50,609 nucleotides of DNA, from the NCBI GenBank assembly GCA_945860565.1, contig CAMAQS010000009.1:1-50609 (forward strand), read 5' to 3'. This DNA is from Chitinophaga pinensis (lineage in GTDB: Bacteria > Bacteroidota > Bacteroidia > NS11-12g > UBA955). Below the pieces are notes generated by a model, which was given only the letters and a program-made list of their open reading frames with translations, ran no database searches and was not told the origin of the DNA. Position numbers and translations under genes: made by a program. Shown piece by piece: positions 10,501 to 18,304 of this stretch (its first letter is position 1; each line of letters opens with the position of its first letter).

Positions 10501-11213
10501 GTGGCTGCGTATCCGTTTTGATAATCTACATTCACAAAATTAGACATTGGATCGGCACAGCTTTGAACAATGGGATCTTGTAAATCAGCTCCCTGCCAAG
10601 GTGTTACAAGCCTGTAGGATAAAGAATCTCCATCTGGATCTACTGCTCTATTTCTAACTGTTGTAGTATCTGTTCTACAAATAAATGGTATTGGAATGTC
10701 TAAAAAATAAGGGGAACTATTTTGAATGTTCGACGGGGGAATAAATCCGTAGTAGGTTTGACCCTGATAGGCTTGGCCAAATTGATCCTTTAAATTGTTT
10801 TGTGTGTTGCGGCAACATCTTTCCCATTTTAGGTGATATCCCGTTGTGGAATTGGGTAAGCTAATGGTGGTTTCGTATACTCCTTGTTCTAAGCAAGCTG
10901 AGGCTACTTCAGGACAATTGGTATTACCAACAGGATCTACTTTTTTTCGGGATAGGACTTTTACGACATACGTGGTATAGAGTCGTTTATTTCCATTGTA
11001 AACACACAAGCGAATGTCATCGTCGAAGGGTACTTCGTCTGCAGTACCGTCTTTAGAGCAATCTCTGTAAACAAAAAGTGTAACTCGATATTGATTGGTT
11101 GAACCATTGGTTCCCAGAAATCGGTAAGTTAAAAACCCACCCACTAAATGTGAGGCATAGGCAGGAAATGCCGTTAAAAACAGCAAAAATATATATATTT
11201 TCCTCCCAAACAT
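7557..11213 (-). CDS. Large PKD-like protein with gliding-motility-associated / T9SS type B C-terminal domain
   Basis: C-terminus LFVPNAFTPGDNDGLNRYFKPV..YEFRIYNRWGEKIAQFN..DAWDGSYANELAPDGVYVYHISFKD. Start moved to the internal ATG at 11213 (MFGRKIYIFLLFLTAFPAYA signal peptide). Confidence 0.92.
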   Translation of the reverse strand: MFGRKIYIFLLFLTAFPAYASHLVGGFLTYRFLGTNGSTNQYRVTLFVYRDCSKDGTADEVPFDDDIRLCVYNGNKRLYTTYVVKVLSRKKVDPVGNTNCPEVASACLEQGVYETTISLPNSTTGYHLKWERCCRNTQNNLKDQFGQAYQGQTYYGFIPPSNIQNSSPYFLDIPIPFICRTDTTTVRNRAVDPDGDSLSYRLVTPWQGADLQDPIVQSCADPMSNFVNVDYQNGYAATTPFGSSGIASIDQYNGLTTYLSNTVGRFAVAIEVTEWRNGVAISTMRLDLQILVISCPANSKPNISYSKGSRYWTIDAGENFCTDVTASDLVDDDQVITLQAYGDILTGSVTFNGTKAILSPAKNANKKSVKSTFCWTPDCDIETKDTFRVTFEAYDNGCPSKFINQNVLIKVKPFLPKEIISGPFTSCQNQRGAIYTANNRDYSNKLLWTVSGGKIIGPDTATNLVVEWGAGDSGVITLSVVSRHGCPSPLKTVVVRLLQGPPKPDIKGIDTVCVNTLYTYKISTVPRIAYRWMVQNGTLQTATANSDEITVLWDFKLPGSSFVLVYATNDVGCISLIDTLFVVQSTSIKPIFDGPISVCPNNKDIEYIVLNPEWRTIYTWSGTGTRDVTSPSNGLGLVDWGALGLGSVILTATNRFGCIDTAVLTVRKNHALRGQWPTGDTSLCEFTSNVPYRIKAVNGETYDWSISGGNIKSGQSTIQIIADWLATGIGWVGVQSSAYDSISGLPCLSPVNKLFVQINPIPSGNIFPLDNQPAVCQKDTWVELGNWTLNIGDSMEIVTSGINYRVSKSVATSTSVSHKLELNLANFGTFKIRARVISSFGCIGPWDETSIFINPKPINTKLSGDSVVCYPNIDNVSYSVTGSPGSIYTWSVYGGMFNPLPGTSNSAVINWDSLSPVKRLSVIEISDQNCSGDSLSWGIFFDNPILTSAWVTVTPPPFKDNGILVQYELKNAPRSNGVVKVTRRPFGYADFWNVGITAAWDTVYNDGSASPDEIAYDYRLYTLNLCGDTIYSNVNTSVLLTGEKLGALGMIFTFSPYFGWDNGVAKYELYRQLEDKSGYELYQTYPLPIKDSFDNGLDHFGQRYRIKAYELNGDRISWSNDIILYYAPILFVPNAFTPGDNDGLNRYFKPVVSGAKEYEFRIYNRWGEKIAQFNKPDDAWDGSYANELAPDGVYVYHISFKDFADKVYQFSGTVHLIR

Positions 11214-11309
11214 CTTGTGCACGCTAAATCTTCCACTAAAATAGATAAAAAAATGAGTGTTTTTGTTGTAAAGGGATGTCATTTTTGTGAAAAAAACTAT
11301 TTTCGCGGT

Positions 11310-12380
11310 ATGATTTACAAATCTGATTGCCTACATTTTTTGGGACATATTCCCTGTAAGCCCCATAAAGAGTACGGTTATCACTGTTCCGATTGCCCAA
11401 AATACGCTCCCATTGAGAAGAAAATTCTAATCATTAAACTGGGCGCAATGGGGGATGTAATTCGAACAACACCTCTTATCACTCGATATAAATCGCTCTA
11501 TCCAAATGCAAAATTCACTTGGATTACCCTATTTCCAGACATTTTACCCAAAGGAGAGATCCATGAAATCTATAAATTGAACACAGAAGCAATTTTATAT
11601 GTTCAAAATACCCATTGGGACATTGCTATAAACCTCGATAAAGAGAAGGAAGCAAGTGGATTGTTGAAAATGGTTTCGGCAGATGAAAAATTCGGATTTA
11701 TTCTAAAAGATGGGGTTACACAACCAGTAAATGATTTGGCAAATCACAAATTTTTAACAGGTTTGTTTGACGATGTTAGTCAACAAAACACCAAAAACTA
11801 CTGTACTGAAATTTTCGAATTGTGTGGCATGGAATATAGCGGTGAACCTTATTTGTTAGACAATCATGCAGATAAGGGATATGCCTGGAATTTGCCCTCA
11901 GATAAAAAAATTATCGGATTAAATACGGGCTGTGGAGATCGTTGGACAACGCGGTTATGGAGCATAGAAAAATGGGTTGAACTCGTACAAAAAATACAAG
12001 CGAAAGGAAACTTTCCACTCTTATTGGGTGGTGCTCAAGAACACGAACGTAATTTAAAAATTCAAGAATTGAGTGGTGCAACTTATTTGGGACATTTTTC
12101 TTTGAAGGAGTTCATTAACTTAATTGACCATTGTGATGCAGTTGTAACGCAAGTAACTATGGGAATGCACCTTACATTGGGATTGGGCAAACGAATTGTA
12201 TTGATGAATAACATATTTAATCCACACGAATTTGATTTATTTGGTAAGGGTGAAATTGTACAACCTACAAAACAATGTCAGTGTTTTTATCTCGGAAAGT
12301 GCAAATTGGGAACTTCTTGTATGGAAGACATATCAGCAGAGAGTGCCATGGATGCATTGAATCGAGTTCTATTGACTTAA
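11310..12380 (+). CDS. Glycosyltransferase family 9 (heptosyltransferase-like) with Cys-rich N-terminal extension
   Basis: ILIIKLGAMGDVIRTTPLI, GLNTGCGDRWTTRLWS, TQVTMGMHLTLGLGKRIV. Preferred start is ATG at 11310 rather than the track start at 11217. Confidence 0.85.
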   Translation: MIYKSDCLHFLGHIPCKPHKEYGYHCSDCPKYAPIEKKILIIKLGAMGDVIRTTPLITRYKSLYPNAKFTWITLFPDILPKGEIHEIYKLNTEAILYVQNTHWDIAINLDKEKEASGLLKMVSADEKFGFILKDGVTQPVNDLANHKFLTGLFDDVSQQNTKNYCTEIFELCGMEYSGEPYLLDNHADKGYAWNLPSDKKIIGLNTGCGDRWTTRLWSIEKWVELVQKIQAKGNFPLLLGGAQEHERNLKIQELSGATYLGHFSLKEFINLIDHCDAVVTQVTMGMHLTLGLGKRIVLMNNIFNPHEFDLFGKGEIVQPTKQCQCFYLGKCKLGTSCMEDISAESAMDALNRVLLT

Positions 12381-12457
12381 TTGGCAATGGATTAGAGTAA
12401 ATATTGGGAGAATCAAACCTTTTTGTATATCAAAATGGGATTTTAGTGAATTAAAAA

Positions 12458-12488
12458 TTTGTTAAATATTATTTTTTTGCTAATTTTG
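12458..12488 (+). promoter_or_regulatory. Bacteroidota-type promoter for tRNA-Met
   Basis: TTTG-N19-TAATTTTG (-33/-7 elements), 10 nt upstream of the tRNA 5' end. Confidence 0.75.
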
Positions 12489-12498
12489 CACCTCATTT

Positions 12499-12575
12499 GG
12501 CGAGGTAGCTCAGGTGGTTAGAGCGCAGGATTCATAACCCTGAGGTCGGGGGTTCAATTCCCCCTTTCGCTACCA
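12499..12575 (+). tRNA. tRNA-Met (anticodon CAT), encoded CCA
   Basis: GGCGAGGTAGCTCAGGTGGTTAGAGCGCAGGATTCATAACCCTGAGGTCGGGGGTTCAATTCCCCCTTTCGCTACCA. D-arm, TTCATAA anticodon loop, GGGGG/CCCCC T-stem and an acceptor stem with three G-U pairs. Confidence 0.95.
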
Positions 12576-12582
12576 AATTTAA

Positions 12583-12609
12583 GGCTGTCTTTTTGACGGC
12601 CTTTTTTTT
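12583..12609 (+). terminator. Rho-independent terminator downstream of tRNA-Met
   Basis: GGCTGTC-TTTTT-GACGGCC followed by eight T. Confidence 0.85.
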
Positions 12610-12707
12610 GTTAAAAGTTGAATTGATTTTTGCATTAAATTCAAATATTAATTCAATAAACATTAGCAATTTTTAACATTCCCTGTTTCGAGTGCTTAGA
12701 TTTGTAT

Positions 12708-14126
12708 ATGCAAATCTTTCCTACCCTTACTAGCTATGGAGCCGCCAAAACAGTTACAGGTTCTAAACATCTAATTACAACCGTTACCGGCGAACATATT
12801 TTGATGGATTGTGGTCTGTTTCAAGGTGAAGGCAAAGAAAGTGACGTATTAAATAGAGATTGGGGATTTGACCCAAAATCCATCGACTTTGTTATCCTTT
12901 CACACGCTCACATTGACCACACCGGATTGTTGCCCAAACTGGTGCGCGATGGTTTTTCTGGTCCCATTTATTGCAATGGCGCAACTAAAGACTTGTGTGA
13001 AATCATGTTGATGGATGGCGCACACATTCAAGAAAGCGACTTAAAACGGGTGAATCAACATCGAAACAGAAAAGGAATTCCCCCATTGGAAGCACTTTAC
13101 GGCAAGGAAGATGTATCGAATTGTTTGTCCCAATTTACCCTTGTTCAAGACAACAAAGAATTTAAAATCGGCCAGTCTACCTATGTGAAACTGATTCCTA
13201 ACGCCCATATTTTGGGGAGTTCTGCCATCCATTTAAGTTTGATAAATTTGGACGGAGAAAGAATAACTTTAACTTTTACGGGGGATATTGGACGCGATTC
13301 GGACCAAATATTGGATGGCCCATTTGCATTTCCACCTTCGGATTATATCATTTCTGAAAGCACCTATGGAAATCGACTACACCCAGGTGCAGAAGATGCC
13401 AAAGAGGCCTTTTTTAATATGATACAAGATGTGTGTGTCGAAAAAAATGGCAAAATAATTGTACCCGCATTTTCCATAGATAGAACCCAAGAAATAGTGT
13501 ATCTGTTAGATCAACTGGCTTTTGAAAAAAGACTGCCGAGCATTCCTGTTTATGTTGACAGTCCTTTAAGTGTAAAAGCTACGCACATAATGTCAAAACA
13601 CAGAGAGTTGTACAATCCAGAAATTTTGGAATACATTACAAAAGATGGAGATCCCTTTGATTTCCCCAATTTGCATTATGTAAGCACGGTGGAAGAATCC
13701 AGGGCCATCAATGAAATAAACTCTGCAGCAATCATCATTTCTGCCAGCGGAATGGCAGAAGCAGGTCGTGTGAAACACCATATCGCCAACAATATAGAAA
13801 ATCAGAACAATGCAATTTTGTTGGTAGGCTATGCCACGCCGTTTAGTTTGGCGGGACAACTAATTCAAGGCAAAGAAGAGGTGCGTATTTTTGGTGATTT
13901 TTATAATGTAAATGCCAAAATCTACAGAATGTCCAATTTTAGTGCCCATGCCGATTACCAAGAAATGATTGATTATTTAACATTGAATGACCCATCAACG
14001 GTAAAAAAGGTATTTTTGGTTCATGGTGAAGAATCGGTGATGGATGAATTTGCAGAGAAATTAAAAAATGCAGGATTTGATAGGGTTCAAAAATTGGAAC
14101 GCGGTGTAAGTATCGATTTAAAATAG
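12708..14126 (+). CDS. MBL-fold RNA-processing exonuclease (CPSF/Ysh1-like, beta-CASP)
   Basis: SHAHIDHTGLLPKL, IISESTYGNR, IIISASGMAEAGRVKHH, NFSAHADYQEM, VFLVHGE. The track start at 12702 is TTG; ATG at 12708 preferred. Confidence 0.9.
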   Translation: MQIFPTLTSYGAAKTVTGSKHLITTVTGEHILMDCGLFQGEGKESDVLNRDWGFDPKSIDFVILSHAHIDHTGLLPKLVRDGFSGPIYCNGATKDLCEIMLMDGAHIQESDLKRVNQHRNRKGIPPLEALYGKEDVSNCLSQFTLVQDNKEFKIGQSTYVKLIPNAHILGSSAIHLSLINLDGERITLTFTGDIGRDSDQILDGPFAFPPSDYIISESTYGNRLHPGAEDAKEAFFNMIQDVCVEKNGKIIVPAFSIDRTQEIVYLLDQLAFEKRLPSIPVYVDSPLSVKATHIMSKHRELYNPEILEYITKDGDPFDFPNLHYVSTVEESRAINEINSAAIIISASGMAEAGRVKHHIANNIENQNNAILLVGYATPFSLAGQLIQGKEEVRIFGDFYNVNAKIYRMSNFSAHADYQEMIDYLTLNDPSTVKKVFLVHGEESVMDEFAEKLKNAGFDRVQKLERGVSIDLK

Positions 14127-14234
14127 TTAGGGGTAGAAAATACAAAATAGTTAGGGGTAGAAGATACGAAATAGATAGGGGTAGAAGATACGAAATAGAT
14201 AGGGGTAGAAAATTTTCTACCCCTACTATTTTAA
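14121..14234 (+). repeat. 24-bp tandem repeat (4 direct copies) ending in one inverted copy / hairpin
   Basis: TAGGGGTAG at 14128, 14152, 14176 and 14200 (exact 24-nt spacing; unit ~AAATAG[T/A]TAGGGGTAGAA[A/G]ATAC[A/G]), then TTTTCTACCCCTACTATTTTA, the reverse complement of the unit. Confidence 0.95.
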
Positions 14235-14274
14235 TATAAAGTCTACAATAAAAGACAGTACAACATACTTCGAA

Positions 14275-14303
14275 TTGTTTGATAGCCTTAATCTCTAATT
14301 TTG
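14275..14303 (+). promoter_or_regulatory. Candidate promoter for alpha/beta-hydrolase gene
   Basis: TTG-N18-TAATTTTG; the -7 element ends 4 nt before the ATG at 14308. Confidence 0.55.
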
Positions 14304-14307
14304 CTTT

Positions 14308-15774
14308 ATGAAATTGCGATTGTTATTCTTGTTTTCGTTGTTAAATGCCTTTACCCTAAATGCTCAATTTGATCCATTTCCAGGAATTTGGTCTGGCGAT
14401 ATTTTGGTGCAAGGTTCAAAATTGAATTTGATATTTAAAATCAAGAAAAATACAATAAATGACCCCGCATTAAAATATACATCCAAAATGGATGTCCCCA
14501 TGCAAATGGCTAAAAACATTGAAGTGGATGAAACCCTCATCAAGAAAAAAAACATAACATTCAACATCCGCATTCTTGGTGCGAATTTCAAAGGTAAAAT
14601 AATAGATACCAATCATATAGAGGGTGTGTTTTATCAAAATAAGACATCATTTGAGTTAATATTGACAAAAACTTACATTGAATCTGAATTAGACAGACCA
14701 CAAACACCCAAACCACCATTTAAATACGGCATTGAATCGGCGGTATTTTCAAATCATGAAGGGGACATTTTATTTTCTGGCAGCCTTACCTATCCCAAAA
14801 CACTAGATGCCACAAAACATCCGGTCGTGATTTTATTTTCAGGCAGTGGAGCCCAAACCAGAGATGGCAATATCTTTGGTCATCAAACTTATTGGGTTAT
14901 TGCAGATCATTTAACCAAAGCGGGGTTTGCCGTACTTCGGGTGGACGACAGAGGTGCTGGAAACACAAAAGTAAAACCTTCTAAAATGAACTACACCACT
15001 GCCGATTTAATTGAGGATGGAGTAGATTATGTGCAATATATTAAAACCTTGCCAATGATTGATAGCAACAGAATCTTTTTAATTGGACATTCTGAAGGTG
15101 GTGCTGTGGCAGCGGCTGTTGCAGCAAAAAATAAGAAAATTCGGGGCATCATTGGACTTGCGCCATCTTTGATATCGGGATTAGACATCAATACCTACCA
15201 AAATACCCAAATTATTGATAACTTTAAAATGGACAGTACTTCGAAGCGTTTGTATGTTCATTTACACAGAATGATGGTTAATAATTGCGCTTTGTTGCCA
15301 AATAATTCGGGTCTTTCAGCCTATAAAACCATGGTTGATTCCGTTTACGCCGTTTGGTACCAGCAGGCTAACTTTCAAAATAAAAAATCCATCAAAATAA
15401 TTGGTAAGCAACTAAAAGGGAAAAAATTCAAAACGGTAAATCAATCATTGCAATCGGTTTACCAACCCATTGCTTACAATGCTTGGATGAAATATTTTCT
15501 GCAGTATAATCCAATGGTAGATTGGATGAACGTAAAATGTCCTGCATTGATTTTAAATGGCAGTAAGGACTTGCAAGTGCCAGTATCCCTCAATAAAGTT
15601 GCCTTTGAAAAAATTAATAGGCACAAAGACATTACTTTCAAAGAGTTGAATGATATAAATCATCTATTTCAGAAGTGTGAGACTGGATTGTTGCTAGAAT
15701 ACGGACAGATAACAGAAACTGTGAATCCAGAAGTTTTGATAGAAATGAGCAAGTGGCTTGATGCCCACAAATAA
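14308..15774 (+). CDS. Secreted alpha/beta hydrolase (dienelactone-hydrolase-like)
   Basis: Signal peptide, VVILFSGSGAQTRDGN, RVDDRGAGNTK, IFLIGHSEGG nucleophile elbow, C-terminal HLFQKC. Confidence 0.88.
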   Translation: MKLRLLFLFSLLNAFTLNAQFDPFPGIWSGDILVQGSKLNLIFKIKKNTINDPALKYTSKMDVPMQMAKNIEVDETLIKKKNITFNIRILGANFKGKIIDTNHIEGVFYQNKTSFELILTKTYIESELDRPQTPKPPFKYGIESAVFSNHEGDILFSGSLTYPKTLDATKHPVVILFSGSGAQTRDGNIFGHQTYWVIADHLTKAGFAVLRVDDRGAGNTKVKPSKMNYTTADLIEDGVDYVQYIKTLPMIDSNRIFLIGHSEGGAVAAAVAAKNKKIRGIIGLAPSLISGLDINTYQNTQIIDNFKMDSTSKRLYVHLHRMMVNNCALLPNNSGLSAYKTMVDSVYAVWYQQANFQNKKSIKIIGKQLKGKKFKTVNQSLQSVYQPIAYNAWMKYFLQYNPMVDWMNVKCPALILNGSKDLQVPVSLNKVAFEKINRHKDITFKELNDINHLFQKCETGLLLEYGQITETVNPEVLIEMSKWLDAHK

Positions 15775-16839
15775 TTAGAAATCTATTCTAAAGCGCTCTC
15801 TTCTTAAATCACTGTAAGGCAGTGGGTTTTCAAAATCTTCTGAAAATTGTTTTCTATTTTTCACAATTCGAATGGCTTCGTAAATGGCAGTTCTCATGCT
15901 CAATGCTTCAGCTGTTCCTTTTCCTGCCAAACTATAAGCTGTTCCGTGATCAGGACTAGTCCTTACCAATGGCAGACCTGCTGTGAAATTAACTCCATCG
16001 TAAAAAGCCAATGATTTGAATGGTATTAATCCTTGATCGTGGTACATGGCCAAAACGGCATCGAAGGCAGCATATTGTCCACTGCCAAAAAAGCTGTCTG
16101 CAGAATAAGGTCCATATATCAATTTACCTTGATCAAACAACTTTTTGATTGCAGGCTGAATGACTTCGGTTTCTTCTTTACCCAATAATCCATTGTCGCC
16201 GGCATGCGGGTTTAATCCTAAAACGGCAATCCTTGGTTTTATGCGGTTAAAATCTTCCCTCAAAGAATGATGAACCACTTCTAATTTTTGGATAATTTTA
16301 TCGGTGGTCAGATTTTTAGATACATCAGATATAGGCAAATGTTCGGTAACTAGTGCGACCTTAATTTCTTCACTTTCTAAAAACATGGCATAATTGGCAA
16401 CCTTGAAAAAGGAAGCAATAAAACCAGTATGTCCCGTAAAGGTAGGCTCTGACTTGGCAACGGTAGATTTATCTAGTGGTGCAGTCACCAAGGCATCTAA
16501 GTTTTTGGCATCGGCCAACGCTGCATTTAAACAATTGAGTGCTTCTTTTCCTGCTGATTCAGAAGGAATTCCAGCTTGTATTTCGTGGGTGGATTCACTA
16601 CCAACCACCAAATTTAATTTACCAGGAAGAGCCTGTTCTGCTGAGCGAACCAGGTTATACATAGGCTGCTCCATTTGCAGCATTTTTTTATAAAACGTAA
16701 ATGTTTTGGGTGAAGCGTAAAGAACCGGGATACAATATTTGTAAATATTCTCATCCTCAAAAATTCTAAGGATTAGCTCCATTCCCACTCCATTTGGGTC
16801 ACCTTGTGTAATCCCAATTTTTAACAATTTAGTTTCCAT
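15775..16839 (-). CDS. pdxA: 4-hydroxythreonine-4-phosphate dehydrogenase PdxA
   Basis: GITQGDPNGVGMELI, VTAPLDKSTV, GHTGFIASFF, VLGLNPHAGDNGLLGKEE, AMYHDQGLIPFK, RTSPDHGTAYSLAGKG. Confidence 0.96.
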   Translation of the reverse strand: METKLLKIGITQGDPNGVGMELILRIFEDENIYKYCIPVLYASPKTFTFYKKMLQMEQPMYNLVRSAEQALPGKLNLVVGSESTHEIQAGIPSESAGKEALNCLNAALADAKNLDALVTAPLDKSTVAKSEPTFTGHTGFIASFFKVANYAMFLESEEIKVALVTEHLPISDVSKNLTTDKIIQKLEVVHHSLREDFNRIKPRIAVLGLNPHAGDNGLLGKEETEVIQPAIKKLFDQGKLIYGPYSADSFFGSGQYAAFDAVLAMYHDQGLIPFKSLAFYDGVNFTAGLPLVRTSPDHGTAYSLAGKGTAEALSMRTAIYEAIRIVKNRKQFSEDFENPLPYSDLRRERFRIDF

Positions 16840-18226
16840 TTGCTTTATTTATAAAGTAATTCAACAAAAGTCTCACGCCAAAACCGGTTCCGCCTTTGGT
16901 AGTGTAACCGTTTGCGGCGTGTGCGAATGACACACCAGCAATGTCAAAATGCAACCAAGGATAATCAGTAAAATGTTTAAGGAACATGGCTGCCGATTGT
17001 GCGCCACCAGCGCCTTTTCCCAAATTTTTCAAATCTGATATATCGCCTTTCATTTCTTCGCCGTATTCTTTCCACAAAGGTAATTCTGCCAATCTTTCGT
17101 AAACAGAATCGCCAATAGATTTAAGTTCAGATTTTATTTCTTCGCTGGCGCTTCCCATTAATACTCCACCATAAGGACCAACTGCTTGTGCCGCCGCACC
17201 AGTTAAAGTTGCAAAATCTAAGACCAATTCTGGTTCATATTTTTTAGCGAAGGACAAAGCATCCCCCAAAATTAAACGGCCTTCTGCGTCGGTATTTAAT
17301 ACTTCAACGGTGGTTCCGTCGTACATTGTAATGATGTCACCTGGGCAAATGGCATTTTCTCCGGGTCTGTTGTCGGTTGCAGGAACCAAACCAATTATCC
17401 ACAAAGGCAGATTTAAAGCTGCCACGCCTGAAATGGTTGAAGCCACAACTGCGGCACCGGCCATATCACACTTCATATAATCCATGCTATTGGGAGTTGG
17501 TTTCAAACTCAATCCACCCGTATCAAAAACCACCCCTTTCCCAATAAGTATAATGGGTTTGTTGTTGATAGCCTTTTCGTGTTTGTATGTTAGAATGCTG
17601 AAAGTTGGAGGCAGTTGACTTCCCTTATTGACGGAGAGTAATCCGCCCATTTTTTGACTTTCTATTTGCGATTTTCCCAAAATTTGGGTCTCAAATCCGC
17701 ATTTTTCGCCAAGAGAAACAAATTCTTCTGCCAATTTTTCTGCGGTAAGTAAATTCGAAGGCATGTTTACCAACGTTCTAGCTGTACAGACTGCATCCAC
17801 TATTTTTCTGCTTGTACTTTCGGTCGTTTGATGGGCCTCATTTAGCCTGATATCAGAAGAAAACAAAGGTTCTTCGGATGGTTTAAGAAACGCGGTATAT
17901 TGATATTGAGACAGTAGAAATCCCTCAAAAAAACAAACTACGAAGTTTATTTCTGCGGGATCATAAATGGCGTTCCAATTGGATATTTTTTTCTCTTTAC
18001 TGAATGACCAAACTTTGGTTGCTTCCTTGCGCAATCGTTCGTATTCATCATTTAATTCGGTTTCTTTGCCTAGTTTAACAAACAAAGTGGCGTTGGTAGA
18101 CCCTAAAAATTCCAACATCCATAGTGATTTATGCACATAATTATGGTATGCAATTTTGGCTTCTTGGGGGATGGAAAATCGGTCTAACTCGGTGATTTCG
18201 CGAAAAAATACAATTTGGTTGCTCAT
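16829..18226 (-). CDS. Leucyl aminopeptidase (M17)
   Basis: LIGKGVVFDTGGLSLKP, MKCDMAGAA, NTDAEGRLILGDAL motif typical of M17. MSNQ start at 18226 preferred over the track start at 18238. Confidence 0.94.
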   Translation of the reverse strand: MSNQIVFFREITELDRFSIPQEAKIAYHNYVHKSLWMLEFLGSTNATLFVKLGKETELNDEYERLRKEATKVWSFSKEKKISNWNAIYDPAEINFVVCFFEGFLLSQYQYTAFLKPSEEPLFSSDIRLNEAHQTTESTSRKIVDAVCTARTLVNMPSNLLTAEKLAEEFVSLGEKCGFETQILGKSQIESQKMGGLLSVNKGSQLPPTFSILTYKHEKAINNKPIILIGKGVVFDTGGLSLKPTPNSMDYMKCDMAGAAVVASTISGVAALNLPLWIIGLVPATDNRPGENAICPGDIITMYDGTTVEVLNTDAEGRLILGDALSFAKKYEPELVLDFATLTGAAAQAVGPYGGVLMGSASEEIKSELKSIGDSVYERLAELPLWKEYGEEMKGDISDLKNLGKGAGGAQSAAMFLKHFTDYPWLHFDIAGVSFAHAANGYTTKGGTGFGVRLLLNYFINKANGN

Positions 18227-18267
18227 TTTGTACTGCAAATTAACACTAATTTCCGCAGTTCACGCAC

Positions 18268-18297
18268 TTGTCTAAGATTCAAATTGGCCTAATTTTG
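18268..18297 (+). promoter_or_regulatory. Promoter for the double ddl gene
   Basis: TTG-N19-TAATTTTG, 7 nt before the ATG at 18305. Confidence 0.7.
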
Positions 18298-18304
18298 TGA
18301 CTGC

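Noticed and set aside
11217-11309. N-terminal extension of the GT9 ORF (MHAKSSTKIDKKMSVFVVKG...)
   Set aside because: Overlaps the 5' region of the divergent T9SS cargo gene and does not resemble a GT9 N-terminus; ATG 11310 gives the conserved-looking start.
14121-14234. 24-bp array considered as CRISPR
   Set aside because: Direct tandem units without unique spacers, plus a terminal inverted copy; no cas genes.
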